A stretch of 64,000 nucleotides of DNA from Synechococcales cyanobacterium S06 (GCA_011391125.1 JAABRE010000016.1:1-64000), one strand, 5' to 3'; positions 17,303 to 26,195 are shown, counted from the first letter of the stretch. Program-made: numbers and translations. Notes: generated by a model from the letters alone, not told the origin.

Positions 17303-17472
17303 GTTGTTTTAAGAAATTGGATTTTTGCCTATTTCTTTTACTATTTTAACTGTTTCTAAGCTAATTGTTACTATTTTGCCGATTAATTCTAATATAGATT
17401 GTTCGTTTTCTAAGTTGTTTGGATTATTTATTGTTGTGCTCCTTTTATCGGTTTTTATTTGATATTGGTCAA

Positions 17473-17820
17473 TTACCCCAATAAAATGTTATTTTTTGAA
17501 TAATTTTGGGCAAATTTCTTGCTAACTTCCACTTGCTAATTAGAGGAATTACCCTTAGCTTCCCAAAAACCGTGTTTAAGAGTATCTTGACGAATAATAA
17601 CCCCATCAGGGCCAATAACTTTCTGATTAAACTTAACAGATTGCTCCGCAACATAAGTCCAACCCAACTGACTAGAACAAACAGATAAAACATCCTCAAA
17701 AGCGCGTTTTACAGATAACTCCTGCTTAATCTGTAAATTGTCAAGCTTTTGTAATAAATTGTAATAATTAATAATAGATTTATGGGTAGATTGAAGATTT
17801 AACAATGACATAAAATACAC
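17473..17820 (-). pseudogene. N-terminal fragment of a type ISP restriction-modification enzyme
   Basis: The first 94 codons (LLQKLDNLQIKQELSVKRAF, then FEDVLSVCSSQLGWTYVAEQ and QDTLKHGFWEAKG) match the start of the nuclease region of large single-chain type ISP enzymes, including the E-x-K of GFWEAKG. A TAG follows at 17536-17538. The same frame then continues with recognisable sequence (VSKKFAQNYSKNNILLG) and ends at TAA 17473. The remaining several hundred residues (helicase, methylase, target recognition) are absent. This is a truncated, nonsense-bearing remnant. Confidence 0.75.
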
Positions 17821-17840
17821 TTAAAAATAATAAAATGTAG

Positions 17841-18009
17841 GGTGTGTTAGCGACAGCGTAACACACCAAGTTTCAAAATAAATTGGTGCGTTACATTTTT
17901 ATTAACACAGCAAGAGGTGCGTTACATTTTTATTAACACAGCAAGAGGTGCGTTACATTTTTATTAACACAGCAAGAGGTGCGTTACATTTTCATTAACA
18001 CACCCTACA
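17841..18009. repeat. GGTGTGTTA hairpin plus four-unit 31-bp tandem repeat
   Basis: GGTGTGTTA (17841-17849) pairs with TAACACACC (17859-17867). Then units beginning GGTGCGTTACATTTT start at 17885, 17916, 17947 and 17978, exactly 31 bases apart. The array closes with TTAACACACCCTAC, the inverse of the opening GTAGGGTGTGTTA. There are no unique spacers, so it is not a CRISPR array. It appears to be a palindromic element whose inner part was amplified. Confidence 0.8.
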
Positions 18010-18073
18010 AAATAAATTGGTGCGTTACATTTTTATGTAAGCACCAACACAATTATATTCAAATTGTTAATTA

Positions 18074-19537
18074 TTAACGGTTAATGACTGCTTTACCACG
18101 GTTAAACAGTTCCCTTGCATAATCAGTCCAAGTACCTTGACCCCAGTAACGGAAGCAACTGGTTTGGACTAACATATTGTAAAGTAAAGCTTCCTGATAA
18201 TCAGCGCTTTGGGTGACGGTGGGATCAGCAGCGACGAGGGGATCATATTTTTTGTGGAATAAGGCGCTAAGTTCATTCATGGGCTCTAAAACGTTTTCAT
18301 AGCCTTGAACCCAACTTAAATTATCTGTCCAAGATGCACCGTCCATGTGGAAGCGATAGTCATTAGCTGTCAGTTCTTTAATGGCTTTTTCCACAGCTTC
18401 GGGAGTCGAGTTTTTAGGGTCAACATGATTCCAGATTTTGTGTTGCTGAACACCTTGGCAAGTAGGATAATCGGCTTCGGTAATACCGGCTGCGTCTAAA
18501 AGTTCTAGGTATTCTGTGCCGTTAAAACCAACGGTGCTGGGATCGCCTTTGATTTGATGCCATGCGGGGTTGAATCCACCGGGGAATTCGTTCATCATTA
18601 CGCCGCCGTTTTCGCCGTCAGCAATTTGGCTTACTAAGCAAGGAACTTCTTTGTTACCTAGTTTTTGTCTGCCTCTGCTTTTTGCTTCATAATAAGGCTG
18701 CATTTGTGCCACTAATTTGGTGTCTGAGCCTTGGGTTTTGATTAATGCAGTAATGCTGATGGTTTCGCCTTTGGAGTTGCGCGCAATTAAACGATTCGGT
18801 AGGTATTTATCGTCATGGTGCAATCCTGAGCCGTCTAAACGTTCCACTGAGCCTTCTTGGACCAATAACCAACGATAGCCGCATTCTTTTAGGGCTTTGA
18901 TGTATTCATACAGGGTGTCGGGGTGGTTGGGAAGGTGCATTTCCGGTGGGGAGAAACCTTTAACTCGCGACAGCGCTTCTTCTCCGAAAATGGAGGCGAA
19001 GTAGTGTTGCCAAGCAACTATTTGTAATTTTACATCAGGGATGGGGGTTGAAGGGACCACCGCATGACTCCACATTGTACCTAACCATTCTACATAAGGT
19101 TGGTAGGTGCGATCGCAGGTAATTTTTTTCAAGTTGTCAATCACATCATTGCGCCCCATTTGGACTAATCCCCAGAGCAAATTGCCTGAGTAATCCAACA
19201 TAATGCGGGGGTTACAACCTTGACTTACTAAATCAGGGACAAAATCAGCGATTCGACTATAGCACCAAGCGAAAACACTGGCGTTGTGGTTATCGCCTTC
19301 GCCTTGGTGTTCAAACATATGTTGGAGGTTGCAGATTAATTCGCCATTATGTCCTGCGGGAATGGTGGGTTGGTGCATGTGTAATGCACAAGCAAAACCG
19401 GATTTAATATTATCGAGGGTAAGATTTGTTCTGGGTAAAAATACTGGATTATTGTGATTAACTATTTTGCTAATTTCTTTTTCTTGACCAGAAATACTAG
19501 GTAATCCTGTGGTGTTTCTCTGTGCTACTGCAGTCAT
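18074..19537 (-). CDS. glycoside hydrolase family 57 protein
   Basis: A 487-residue cytoplasmic alpha-glucan-acting enzyme of the GH57 (beta/alpha)7 family. The N-terminal HMHQP signature of GH57 (CALHMHQPTIPAG) is present. GFSPPEMHLPNH carries the candidate nucleophile glutamate, and GENGGVMMNEFPGGFNPAW is a further conserved block. It is likely active on glycogen or maltooligosaccharides; the exact specificity (amylase, 4-alpha-glucanotransferase) cannot be told from sequence. It is a single gene with no close neighbours. The first 40 residues are polar and variable. Confidence 0.85.
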   Translation of the reverse strand: MTAVAQRNTTGLPSISGQEKEISKIVNHNNPVFLPRTNLTLDNIKSGFACALHMHQPTIPAGHNGELICNLQHMFEHQGEGDNHNASVFAWCYSRIADFVPDLVSQGCNPRIMLDYSGNLLWGLVQMGRNDVIDNLKKITCDRTYQPYVEWLGTMWSHAVVPSTPIPDVKLQIVAWQHYFASIFGEEALSRVKGFSPPEMHLPNHPDTLYEYIKALKECGYRWLLVQEGSVERLDGSGLHHDDKYLPNRLIARNSKGETISITALIKTQGSDTKLVAQMQPYYEAKSRGRQKLGNKEVPCLVSQIADGENGGVMMNEFPGGFNPAWHQIKGDPSTVGFNGTEYLELLDAAGITEADYPTCQGVQQHKIWNHVDPKNSTPEAVEKAIKELTANDYRFHMDGASWTDNLSWVQGYENVLEPMNELSALFHKKYDPLVAADPTVTQSADYQEALLYNMLVQTSCFRYWGQGTWTDYARELFNRGKAVINR

Positions 19538-19811
19538 ATTTTAGTCCTTAATGTTGGTTGTGTGTTTTTTATTTCTCATCACACTCTCACTGTGATTAAT
19601 CATAACCCATGAACCTACTTTCTGAGCTTTAAGTTTTAATAAGTATTGTTAATTAAATTTTACTTTTATTTACATTTTTTAAAACAAATTGTCAAATTTT
19701 CTTGACACTTTTGCTAATTTAGGTAATTGTACTGGATTCTTTTTTTGACCAGAAAAAGCTGTGTAAAGCTTCTCCTTTCAAGGGGAAGAAAATAATGATG
19801 TACCCCCCTAC

Positions 19812-19829
19812 CCCCCCTCGCGAGGGGGG
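19812..19829. repeat. perfect 18-bp GC palindrome
   Basis: CCCCCCTCGCGAGGGGGG is an exact palindrome in an otherwise AT-rich spacer (19538-19987). The rest of the spacer holds AACGGCCGTT and short repeats (GATAACTGGTAACTGATAA) but no gene. It resembles C/G-run palindromic repeats common in cyanobacterial genomes. Confidence 0.6.
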
Positions 19830-19987
19830 AAGTAATAAAAATATTCCTTATTTCAAGCTACAGTTTTTAGGTGGTATATGGTTAACGGCCGTTAACTCCT
19901 ACTGATAACTGGTAACTGATAAATCTCCCGAATCTTCTGGGTTGTAAATTCAGAAGATTGGGTAACTAATTGCTGAGTTACTATTAA

Positions 19988-21448
19988 TTAGTTGTCTCTG
20001 AGTGCTTCGTTTCTACTTCCTACTATTCCTTGAAAATTTCTCAGATTTTCCGGGGAAGCAAAGTAATTCTCATCCATGGCTAAAATAGTTTCTTTATAGA
20101 TGTTTAAACAGCGAGTTTCTAAGTCATTTTCCTCGTTACTAATGAGGGAATAAACGTTATCTTTAAAGGAAATTATGGGCTGTTTTTTTTCATCTAAAAA
20201 GCAGCCACTTTGCAATAAGACATTGATAATATCTTGGATTTTATTGTTAGAAATATCTGTTAATTTGTCAGAGATTTCTTTCTTGATTTCGATGAGGGTT
20301 TGGGGTAATTTCACTTCTTGTATTTCGGTAATTATCAGGGTTCTAATTTCTGGTAAGGGACGAATTCCCGCTTTTTTAAAAATGGTACTTAATTCCGTGG
20401 TTTGGTTAACTATGGAGTTATTTTTAGATAGTTTTTTGGGAATTTCTCCTTTGAGTAGCAATTCGATATAGTCTAAGAAATTGTTTTCATTTAAAACAGT
20501 AATTTCATAGAGTTGGGTTAATTTTTGGGTCAGGTGAGTGGGTAATCCTAAAATGATTAAACAGGAGTTTTCTTTCCCGATCGATAAATGTTTTTTAAAG
20601 TCGGAATACTTAACAATATAAGCTTGATAATCTCCGGTTTTGCATTCTAACCACAAGGGATTATCGTTAATTAAAAAGAGAATATCTAATTCAAAATTAT
20701 TACCATTAGATAAGCTAATTTGGGGGTTAACTACACAGGAAAATTTAAGGTTATTTTCCTGTAGTAAGCTAATAATTTTTTGAAAAATATATTTCTCAAA
20801 CCAACCCCCATTTAAAAAGTTAATTAATCGACCTTGTTGAGGGGGAGAAGCATAAATTATTTTAGTTGCGTTATTGTAATTATAGGTATTTAGAAAGGCA
20901 TAATTGCTTAATTTTGTACAAAATTGAGTCGCAATGGAAATTTCCATTTCTGTTTTAGATGCTAAATGAACTTGAAAAGATGTCCCTTTAGGAATGTTTC
21001 TTTTTAGTTGTTCATATACTGGTTGAATTAAGTTATATTTGTCTCCTAAAAATAGGGAGATTTCGTTAAAAATATGGTCACTTTCTTCGGGTTGATAATA
21101 TTTTTTTACTTCGATTTCTTGTTTTTCTAACCAGTTAATTGCTGGGACAGAATTAAGTTCTTTTAAGCTGACACTTTTAGCAGATTCAACTTTTTTTTTA
21201 GCAACAAGTTGTCCATTTGTAAGAGTATTTAATTTGGAACTATTCCCTTGATTCGGTTGAGAAAGATTCTCTATTTTTTCCTCTAATGACTTTTTAATTC
21301 TGAAAATAGAAACTCCCGTAGTTAAACCAGTAGTTCCACCACATAAAGCCGCTGGAATTCTTGCTTGAGGCGCTAAGAAACTGGCTGTTGCTGCCGCACT
21401 CAGGGTCAGTACACTAATTAAAAGAGTATCAATAATTTGGATTTTCAT
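19988..21448 (-). CDS. membrane-anchored PD-(D/E)xK nuclease, DUF1887/Card1-like catalytic core
   Basis: 486 residues. Residues about 8-48 contain one or two hydrophobic stretches (LLISVLTLSAAATASFLAP and a Gly-rich ALCGGTTGLTTG), then a charged linker. Residues about 205-285 show the catalytic layout of the DUF1887 group: FLNGGWFEKYIFQKI (Glu218), FELDILFLIN (Asp255), PLWLECKTG (Glu268, Lys270). A Rossmann-like segment (SCLIILGLPTHL) follows. The C-terminal 150 residues are helical and end in a segment (NYFASPENLRNFQGIVGSR) that may be a small winged or helical domain. No CARF ligand domain and no CRISPR genes are present. The function is unknown: possibly a membrane-associated defence or DNA/RNA-processing nuclease. 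Confidence 0.7.
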   Translation of the reverse strand: MKIQIIDTLLISVLTLSAAATASFLAPQARIPAALCGGTTGLTTGVSIFRIKKSLEEKIENLSQPNQGNSSKLNTLTNGQLVAKKKVESAKSVSLKELNSVPAINWLEKQEIEVKKYYQPEESDHIFNEISLFLGDKYNLIQPVYEQLKRNIPKGTSFQVHLASKTEMEISIATQFCTKLSNYAFLNTYNYNNATKIIYASPPQQGRLINFLNGGWFEKYIFQKIISLLQENNLKFSCVVNPQISLSNGNNFELDILFLINDNPLWLECKTGDYQAYIVKYSDFKKHLSIGKENSCLIILGLPTHLTQKLTQLYEITVLNENNFLDYIELLLKGEIPKKLSKNNSIVNQTTELSTIFKKAGIRPLPEIRTLIITEIQEVKLPQTLIEIKKEISDKLTDISNNKIQDIINVLLQSGCFLDEKKQPIISFKDNVYSLISNEENDLETRCLNIYKETILAMDENYFASPENLRNFQGIVGSRNEALRDN

Positions 21449-21621
21449 TGTGATGGTTATTTTGAAATAAAAGCATTTATATAAAGGTAATTATCTAATT
21501 ATAGGGTACAATCAGCAAAGCTTCTCTAACATGGGCGCAAAAAAAAACCAGAAAAATTTAACCATAAATAATATAAAAACATTTTAATATAATCAGCAGA
21601 GTTAAATTTATATTATCAGTC

Positions 21622-22701
21622 ATGAGTGGAAAAAAAAATCAGGCAGGAAGCAATGAACCAGCAATTTATCGTATCTTAGATGCTAATCTCGATAGAGCCA
21701 GGGAAGGGTTAAGAATCATCGAGGAATGGTGTCGTTTTGCTCTTAATAATAGCGAATGGGCCGAAGAATGTAAAAACATGAGACAGGAGTTGGCCAGTTG
21801 GCATAGTCCTGAATTACGCGCTGCTAGGGATACCATGGGAGATGTTGGTACGGAATTATCCCACCCTCGCGAAGAAGTCCGTCAAGATGTGGAACAATTG
21901 TTGCAAGCTAATATTTGTCGGGTTGAGGAAGCTTTACGGGTTTTGGAAGAATACGGCAAACTATACAATCCAGAAATGGCCAAAGCTTGTAAACAAATGC
22001 GTTATCGTGTTTATACCATTGAGAATAATCTCTTAGCTTATCAACAGGGCAAACAATTAGGCAATGCTTTTTTATGTTTAATCACCACTCCCTCGGAAAA
22101 TTTATTAGCTATAGTTGAAGCTGCTTTGCAAGGTGGCTTGAGTTTAGTTCAATATCGTGATAAAAATAGTGATGATTTGTTACGCTTAACTTATGCCTAT
22201 AAATTAAAGGAGTTATGTCATCGTTATGATGCCTTACTTATGGTTAATGATAGAGTAGATTTGGCTTTGGCTATTGATGCGGATGGTGTTCATTTAGGCC
22301 AACAAGATTTTCCCGTCGGTTTGGCCAGAGATATTTTAGGCAAGAAAAAAATTATTGGTTGTTCGACTACCAATCCCGAGGAAATGGAAAGGGCCATTAA
22401 TGATGGTGCTGATTATATCGGCGTGGGACCAGTTTATGCAACCCCGAATAAACAGGGGAAAACCCCTTCTGGTTTAGAATACGTTAAATATGCCGCTCAA
22501 AATTGCCCCATTCCTTGGTATGCCATCGGGGGTATTGATACAAAAAACATTAATGAAGTTTTAAGCGCAGGAGCTGACAGAGTGGCGGTAGTTCGTGGTA
22601 TTATGCAAGCAGAACAACCGACTTTGGTTACTCAGTATTTAATCTCTCAATTAAGCAAAAAACAAACGATACGTCGTGTGGAAAGTAAAAAAGGAACTTA
22701 A
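21622..22701 (+). CDS. thiE: thiamine-phosphate synthase ThiE with N-terminal ThiD2-like domain
   Basis: Joins HMP-PP and the thiazole phosphate to thiamine monophosphate. The 359-residue protein is a cyanobacterial two-domain type. Residues about 10-135 are the helical ThiD2-type domain (YRILDANLDRAREGLRIIEE). Residues about 145-345 are the ThiE TIM barrel, with QYRDKNSDD, MVNDRVDLALAIDADGVHLG, GCSTTN, GADYIGVGPVYATPNK and WYAIGGID as substrate-binding motifs. thiS follows after 5 bases, forming a thiamine operon. No TPP riboswitch (THI box) is visible in the leader. Confidence 0.95.
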   Translation: MSGKKNQAGSNEPAIYRILDANLDRAREGLRIIEEWCRFALNNSEWAEECKNMRQELASWHSPELRAARDTMGDVGTELSHPREEVRQDVEQLLQANICRVEEALRVLEEYGKLYNPEMAKACKQMRYRVYTIENNLLAYQQGKQLGNAFLCLITTPSENLLAIVEAALQGGLSLVQYRDKNSDDLLRLTYAYKLKELCHRYDALLMVNDRVDLALAIDADGVHLGQQDFPVGLARDILGKKKIIGCSTTNPEEMERAINDGADYIGVGPVYATPNKQGKTPSGLEYVKYAAQNCPIPWYAIGGIDTKNINEVLSAGADRVAVVRGIMQAEQPTLVTQYLISQLSKKQTIRRVESKKGT

Positions 22702-22706
22702 AAGTT

Positions 22707-22916
22707 ATGACAGAAATTAATTTAAAAGTTAATGGTAAAAATGTTAATACTACTGCCCATATTTTACTGCCAAATTTGTTAACAGAATTAGGTTTAAATC
22801 CCCGTTTAATTGCTGTCGAATATAACGGGGAAATTTTGCATCGTCAATTTTGGGACACTACTCAACTTCATGATGGTGATTACTTAGAAGTTGTTACCAT
22901 TGTCGGAGGAGGGTAG
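22707..22916 (+). CDS. thiS: sulfur carrier protein ThiS
   Basis: A 69-residue ubiquitin-fold carrier that delivers sulfur as a thiocarboxylate to thiazole synthase. The family ending Gly-Gly is present (VTIVGGG), preceded by the typical HDGDYLEVV. It begins 5 bases after the thiE stop, so it is cotranscribed. It ends with TAG, which shows that TAG is a working stop codon in this genome. Confidence 0.95.
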   Translation: MTEINLKVNGKNVNTTAHILLPNLLTELGLNPRLIAVEYNGEILHRQFWDTTQLHDGDYLEVVTIVGGG

Positions 22917-22920
22917 GGGA

Positions 22921-22980
22921 AGTAAGAAGTAATAAGTAATAAGTAATAAGTAATAAGTAAGAGGTTTTTTAGGTAATAAG
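22921..22980. repeat. GTAATAA heptanucleotide tandem repeat (STRR)
   Basis: Successive 7-base units of GTAATAA and GTAAGAG variants start just after thiS. The run is interrupted by the MITE at 22983-23196 and resumes to about 23310. Similar heptad runs occur at 26640, 30535, 36425, 37925 and 39670. Confidence 0.85.
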
Positions 22981-22982
22981 TA

Positions 22983-23196
22983 GGGTTTGCTTTCTAAATG
23001 GCTGGTGAGGGCGAGTTGATAGTTGATAGTTGATAGTTGATAGTTTGACCGCGTCTTTTGACGAGCAAAAATCTTGATTAATCCCAGTAAATGTAAGGTT
23101 TTTTACTATTATTTGTTGAAATCCTTGCACTTAATTCAAGTCCAACCAACTTGAAAATCTTGATCTACATAGCTTTCAGCTTTTTTCCGTAAACCC
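22983..23196. mobile_element. MITE-A copy 1 with 6-bp target duplication
   Basis: The ends GGGTTTGC and GTAAACCC are inverted (7 of 8). The element is 214 bp, has no ORF, and is flanked on both sides by TAAGTA (22977-22982 and 23197-23202). It sits inside a GTAATAA repeat tract. Internally it carries four TTGATAG heptads, whereas the copy at 37520 carries three. The second copy is about 95 percent identical. Confidence 0.9.
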
Positions 23197-23496
23197 TAAG
23201 TAATAAGTAATAGGTAAAAGGTGAGAGGTAAGAAGTAATAAGTAATAAGTAAGAGGTAAGAGGTAAGAAGTAAGAGGTGAGAGGTAATAGGTTTTTAGGT
23301 AATAGGTGAGAATATCTTGCTGAGAAGAATAACTCAATAAATTACCAGTTAAACCTGAAAAATTGATTGCTGATTGTTTACTGTTATCAATTGTCACAAA
23401 TTGTTATGTTTTTGGTTAGAGGTCAAAATTTATGCTAATCTTAAGGTAAAGAACAAATTAAGTTCTTAGTTGAATTTTCCCCAGGAGGAAACAACC

Positions 23497-23610
23497 ATGA
23501 TGCACAGTTTTTTATTTCCCGATGGCATCATGTACCTAGTAGTTAAATTTACCGTACTATTCTTGGTTTTGATGCTGTGGTTGGCAAGTATATCTTCTCC
23601 CGCTGTTTGA
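23497..23610 (+). CDS. 37-residue single-span membrane peptide
   Basis: ATG at 23497 is preceded at 7 bases by a strong AGGAGG, unusually good for this genome. The peptide begins MMHSFLFPDG and then has a hydrophobic span of about 20 residues (YLVVKFTVLFLVLMLWLA) and a short polar tail ending SSPAV. Size and shape are those of the small subunits that stabilise photosynthetic or respiratory complexes, but it does not match PetN, PetM, PsbM, PsaM, PsbX or Ycf12 as I know them. TATGCT at about 23430 could be the -10 box. It stands between repeats and the FHA gene. Confidence 0.65.
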   Translation: MMHSFLFPDGIMYLVVKFTVLFLVLMLWLASISSPAV

Positions 23611-23708
23611 AATGTTTTAATATCAATAAGGTAGTGATAATTAATGAATGCTAGTAATAATTCATTAATTGTCACTACAAATTTAATTTTTGGGTAATTT
23701 GACCTTTT

Positions 23709-24263
23709 ATGTCAGAAAATCTCTATATTCAACTAATTTGGGAAGATCCGATTACCAGTGAACTAAATCAACCACTCCTGATTCCTCCGATTGTAATTGG
23801 TAGAGAAAAAAACGAAATGCCTGAAAATTTAGGTTCTCATCAAGTTTCCCAAGTGGAGTTAATTCATAAACAAGTATCCCGTTTTCATGCTTTAATTACT
23901 GTTGCCAATGAGCAAATGTATATTACTGATAAAAGTTCCAATGGTACACATCTTAATGGTAGGCAAATTCCGAAAGGAAGTCAACCTTTTTCCAGTAAAG
24001 ATACCATTAGAATTGGTCCTTATAAAATAACAGCAATTTTAGTTACCGATAAACAAAAAAATAACACCGAGATTAATCGGGAAGTAAATAATCCTAGTGG
24101 TGCTGTAAATCACGTTAAAAAAAATACTATTTTTCTGTGGATTATTGGTGCAGTAACCATGTTTTTATTGGCCACAGGAGTGGGGTTTTCAGTTAAAAGT
24201 ATCTTGGATAATTTGCGCCCACAACTGCCAGAAAGACCATTAAATAGTGAGAATAATTCATGA
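23709..24263 (+). CDS. FHA-domain protein with C-terminal membrane helix
   Basis: 184 residues. The FHA phosphothreonine-recognition fold spans about residues 20-120, with the key motifs IVIGREK, SRFHA and SSNGTHLNG. A single transmembrane helix follows (TIFLWIIGAVTMFLLATGVGF, about residues 139-160) and a short proline-rich tail. This places the FHA domain in the cytoplasm at the membrane. The MscS-type channel gene begins 33 bases later on the same strand, so the two are probably cotranscribed and may act together under Ser/Thr kinase control. No kinase gene is adjacent. Confidence 0.88.
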   Translation: MSENLYIQLIWEDPITSELNQPLLIPPIVIGREKNEMPENLGSHQVSQVELIHKQVSRFHALITVANEQMYITDKSSNGTHLNGRQIPKGSQPFSSKDTIRIGPYKITAILVTDKQKNNTEINREVNNPSGAVNHVKKNTIFLWIIGAVTMFLLATGVGFSVKSILDNLRPQLPERPLNSENNS

Positions 24264-24296
24264 TTTATATCGACCAGAAAAATCTCAAATGCACTC

Positions 24297-26195
24297 ATGA
24301 AAACCTTTTTAAATTTTAAAATAATTAAACTTTTTTGCCTGGCTATTTTAACTTTTAGTTTAACTTTTATACCGACTATTACTTTAGCTCAAATCAATCA
24401 AAAAGCACCTATAGTGATTAATGGTCAAGAAATATTTATAATTGGCGGTTTAGAAAATTTTACCGCATTCGAAAGGGCCAAAATAATTAATGAAAGTTTA
24501 GTAAAAGAACTTGATTCTCCTCAATTTTCTCAACTAGAAATAATCCAAACTAATCAAGAAACAGTGATTAGAAGTAAAACCACGGAGCGTCATTTACTTA
24601 CTGTTACTAAAAATGATGTTCTAGAAGCTCCCTCAATTTTTAATCAAGCTCTGATTTGGCAAGAAAAATTAGCTTCTGCTTTAACAAAAGCAAAATTGGA
24701 AAGATCTCCTGCCTATTTACGTCAAGCATGGTTATATATTCTTATCGTTATTATTACTGCTATTGCCCTTCATTTTGTTTTTGAACTACCCAAAAAATAT
24801 CTCAATAGTCAAATATTAATTATCCTCGAAAATAATCCTAATTTACATCCTTGGCAACAACAGTTTCAATTATTATTAAAAATGACAATTTTAGCCATGC
24901 AAAGTGGTTTATGGCTGGCTATTTTTTATTATATTACAGATATATTGCCCAATATTCGTAGTTGGCGTTACACCTTAATTAACTTCCTGAGTGCCCCTAT
25001 TTTTAGCTTAGGAAAAAGCGAATATTCCGCCCTTGGTTTAGTTTTATTATGTGGTTTTACCATCGTAATTTGGTTTATTTCTAAAGCGATTACCGAACTT
25101 TTTAAAGGTTATTTATTAATACAAACTGGCGTTGACCCCAGAGCGCAAGAAGTTATAGGTGTTATTAGCCAATATGTGATTACTTTTTTCAGTCTCATTA
25201 TTTTATGGCAACTTTGGGGTTTGGACGTTGCCTCTATCACCATTGTGGCCAGTGTTCTTGGTGTGGGTATTGGTTTTGGACTGCAAAATATCACCAATGA
25301 TTTTATCAGTGGTGTCATCATCACTCTTGAAAGACCGATTCAATTAACCGATTTTGTTCAAGTTGGGGAATTATTGGGTACAGTGGAGCGCATTGGTGCA
25401 AGAAGCACTGAAATTAGAACCTTGGATCATGTGTCAATTATTGTTCCGAATTCGCGTTTTTTAGTGAATCAAGTGATTAATTGGACGCATAATGACCCGA
25501 TTTCCCGCATTAAAATTCCTGTTGGGGTGGCCTACGGTTCGGACGTAGAAAGGGTGAAAATAGCCCTCTTAGAGGCAGCTAGAAGCCATCCTGATGTGTT
25601 ATTAAGACCGCGCCCGCAAGTGTGGTTTCAAGAATTTGCCGAAAGTGCCATGAAGTTTGAGCTTTTGGTCTGGACTGGAGAGCCAAAAAAGCAATTTATT
25701 CTCAAAAGCGATCTCAATTACCTGATCGAAAAAGCCCTCCGTCGTCATCAAGTACAAGTACCATTTCCCCAAAGAGATTTACATTTCCGATCGCCTAATT
25801 TAGACTTATTAATAACAACATTATTGCAACAATATGGCGCAAAACCAACTGAAAATTCACCAGAAAAAGCTCCCGAATTACCAAAATTATCTCCATCTTT
25901 TCAGACGATTCCTAACTTATCATTAGCCACATTAAACGCAGAAGAATTAGAGAAAATAATCGGGTTAATGAGGGAAGAATTAGAGATAAAACAGCGTCGT
26001 TATCGTTTTAAAAATTATGATAATTGTTGGATTAGTTCCGAAGCAATTGACTGGTTAATGGAAAGTCAAAATTGGACCAGAGAAGAAGCGATCGAGTTGG
26101 GACAAATGTTAATAGACAGGGGAATTATTAAAAATATAACAGACAATCAGAATTTTGAAGATGGTTATTATTTGTATAGTTTTATTGACGAATGA
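24297..26195 (+). CDS. MscS-family mechanosensitive channel with C-terminal DEP domain
   Basis: 632 residues. There is a signal-like N-terminus (residues 1-32), a periplasmic region to about 145, then three or four hydrophobic segments and the MscS pore helix and beta domain (VASVLGVGIGFGLQNITNDF, LERPIQLTDFVQVGELLGTV, VPNSRFLVNQVINWTH). After a proline-rich linker (about 510-540) the last 70 residues form a DEP domain (RYRFKNYDNCWISSEAIDWL and RGIIKNITD). DEP domains anchor or regulate signalling proteins, so this channel may be gated or localised by a partner. The upstream FHA-TM protein is the obvious candidate. The fusion is an inference from clear motifs. Confidence 0.88.
   Translation: MKTFLNFKIIKLFCLAILTFSLTFIPTITLAQINQKAPIVINGQEIFIIGGLENFTAFERAKIINESLVKELDSPQFSQLEIIQTNQETVIRSKTTERHLLTVTKNDVLEAPSIFNQALIWQEKLASALTKAKLERSPAYLRQAWLYILIVIITAIALHFVFELPKKYLNSQILIILENNPNLHPWQQQFQLLLKMTILAMQSGLWLAIFYYITDILPNIRSWRYTLINFLSAPIFSLGKSEYSALGLVLLCGFTIVIWFISKAITELFKGYLLIQTGVDPRAQEVIGVISQYVITFFSLIILWQLWGLDVASITIVASVLGVGIGFGLQNITNDFISGVIITLERPIQLTDFVQVGELLGTVERIGARSTEIRTLDHVSIIVPNSRFLVNQVINWTHNDPISRIKIPVGVAYGSDVERVKIALLEAARSHPDVLLRPRPQVWFQEFAESAMKFELLVWTGEPKKQFILKSDLNYLIEKALRRHQVQVPFPQRDLHFRSPNLDLLITTLLQQYGAKPTENSPEKAPELPKLSPSFQTIPNLSLATLNAEELEKIIGLMREELEIKQRRYRFKNYDNCWISSEAIDWLMESQNWTREEAIELGQMLIDRGIIKNITDNQNFEDGYYLYSFIDE

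Noticed and set aside
17128-17349. Open frame of 73 codons over the 75-bp tandem repeat
   Set aside because: It is a by-product of a 75-base (25-codon) repeat. It has no ribosome site and no protein-like composition.
13709-17538. Recoding of TAG as a sense codon
   Set aside because: thiS and hemL end normally at TAG, and two of the four internal stops are TAA, so pseudogenisation is simpler.
17885-18006. Possible CRISPR array (four regularly spaced repeats)
   Set aside because: The 31-bp units are contiguous and identical with no unique spacers, and no cas genes are nearby.
21480-21621. TPP riboswitch upstream of thiE
   Set aside because: No THI-box core (CTGAGA and ACCTGAT-type elements) could be found in the leader.
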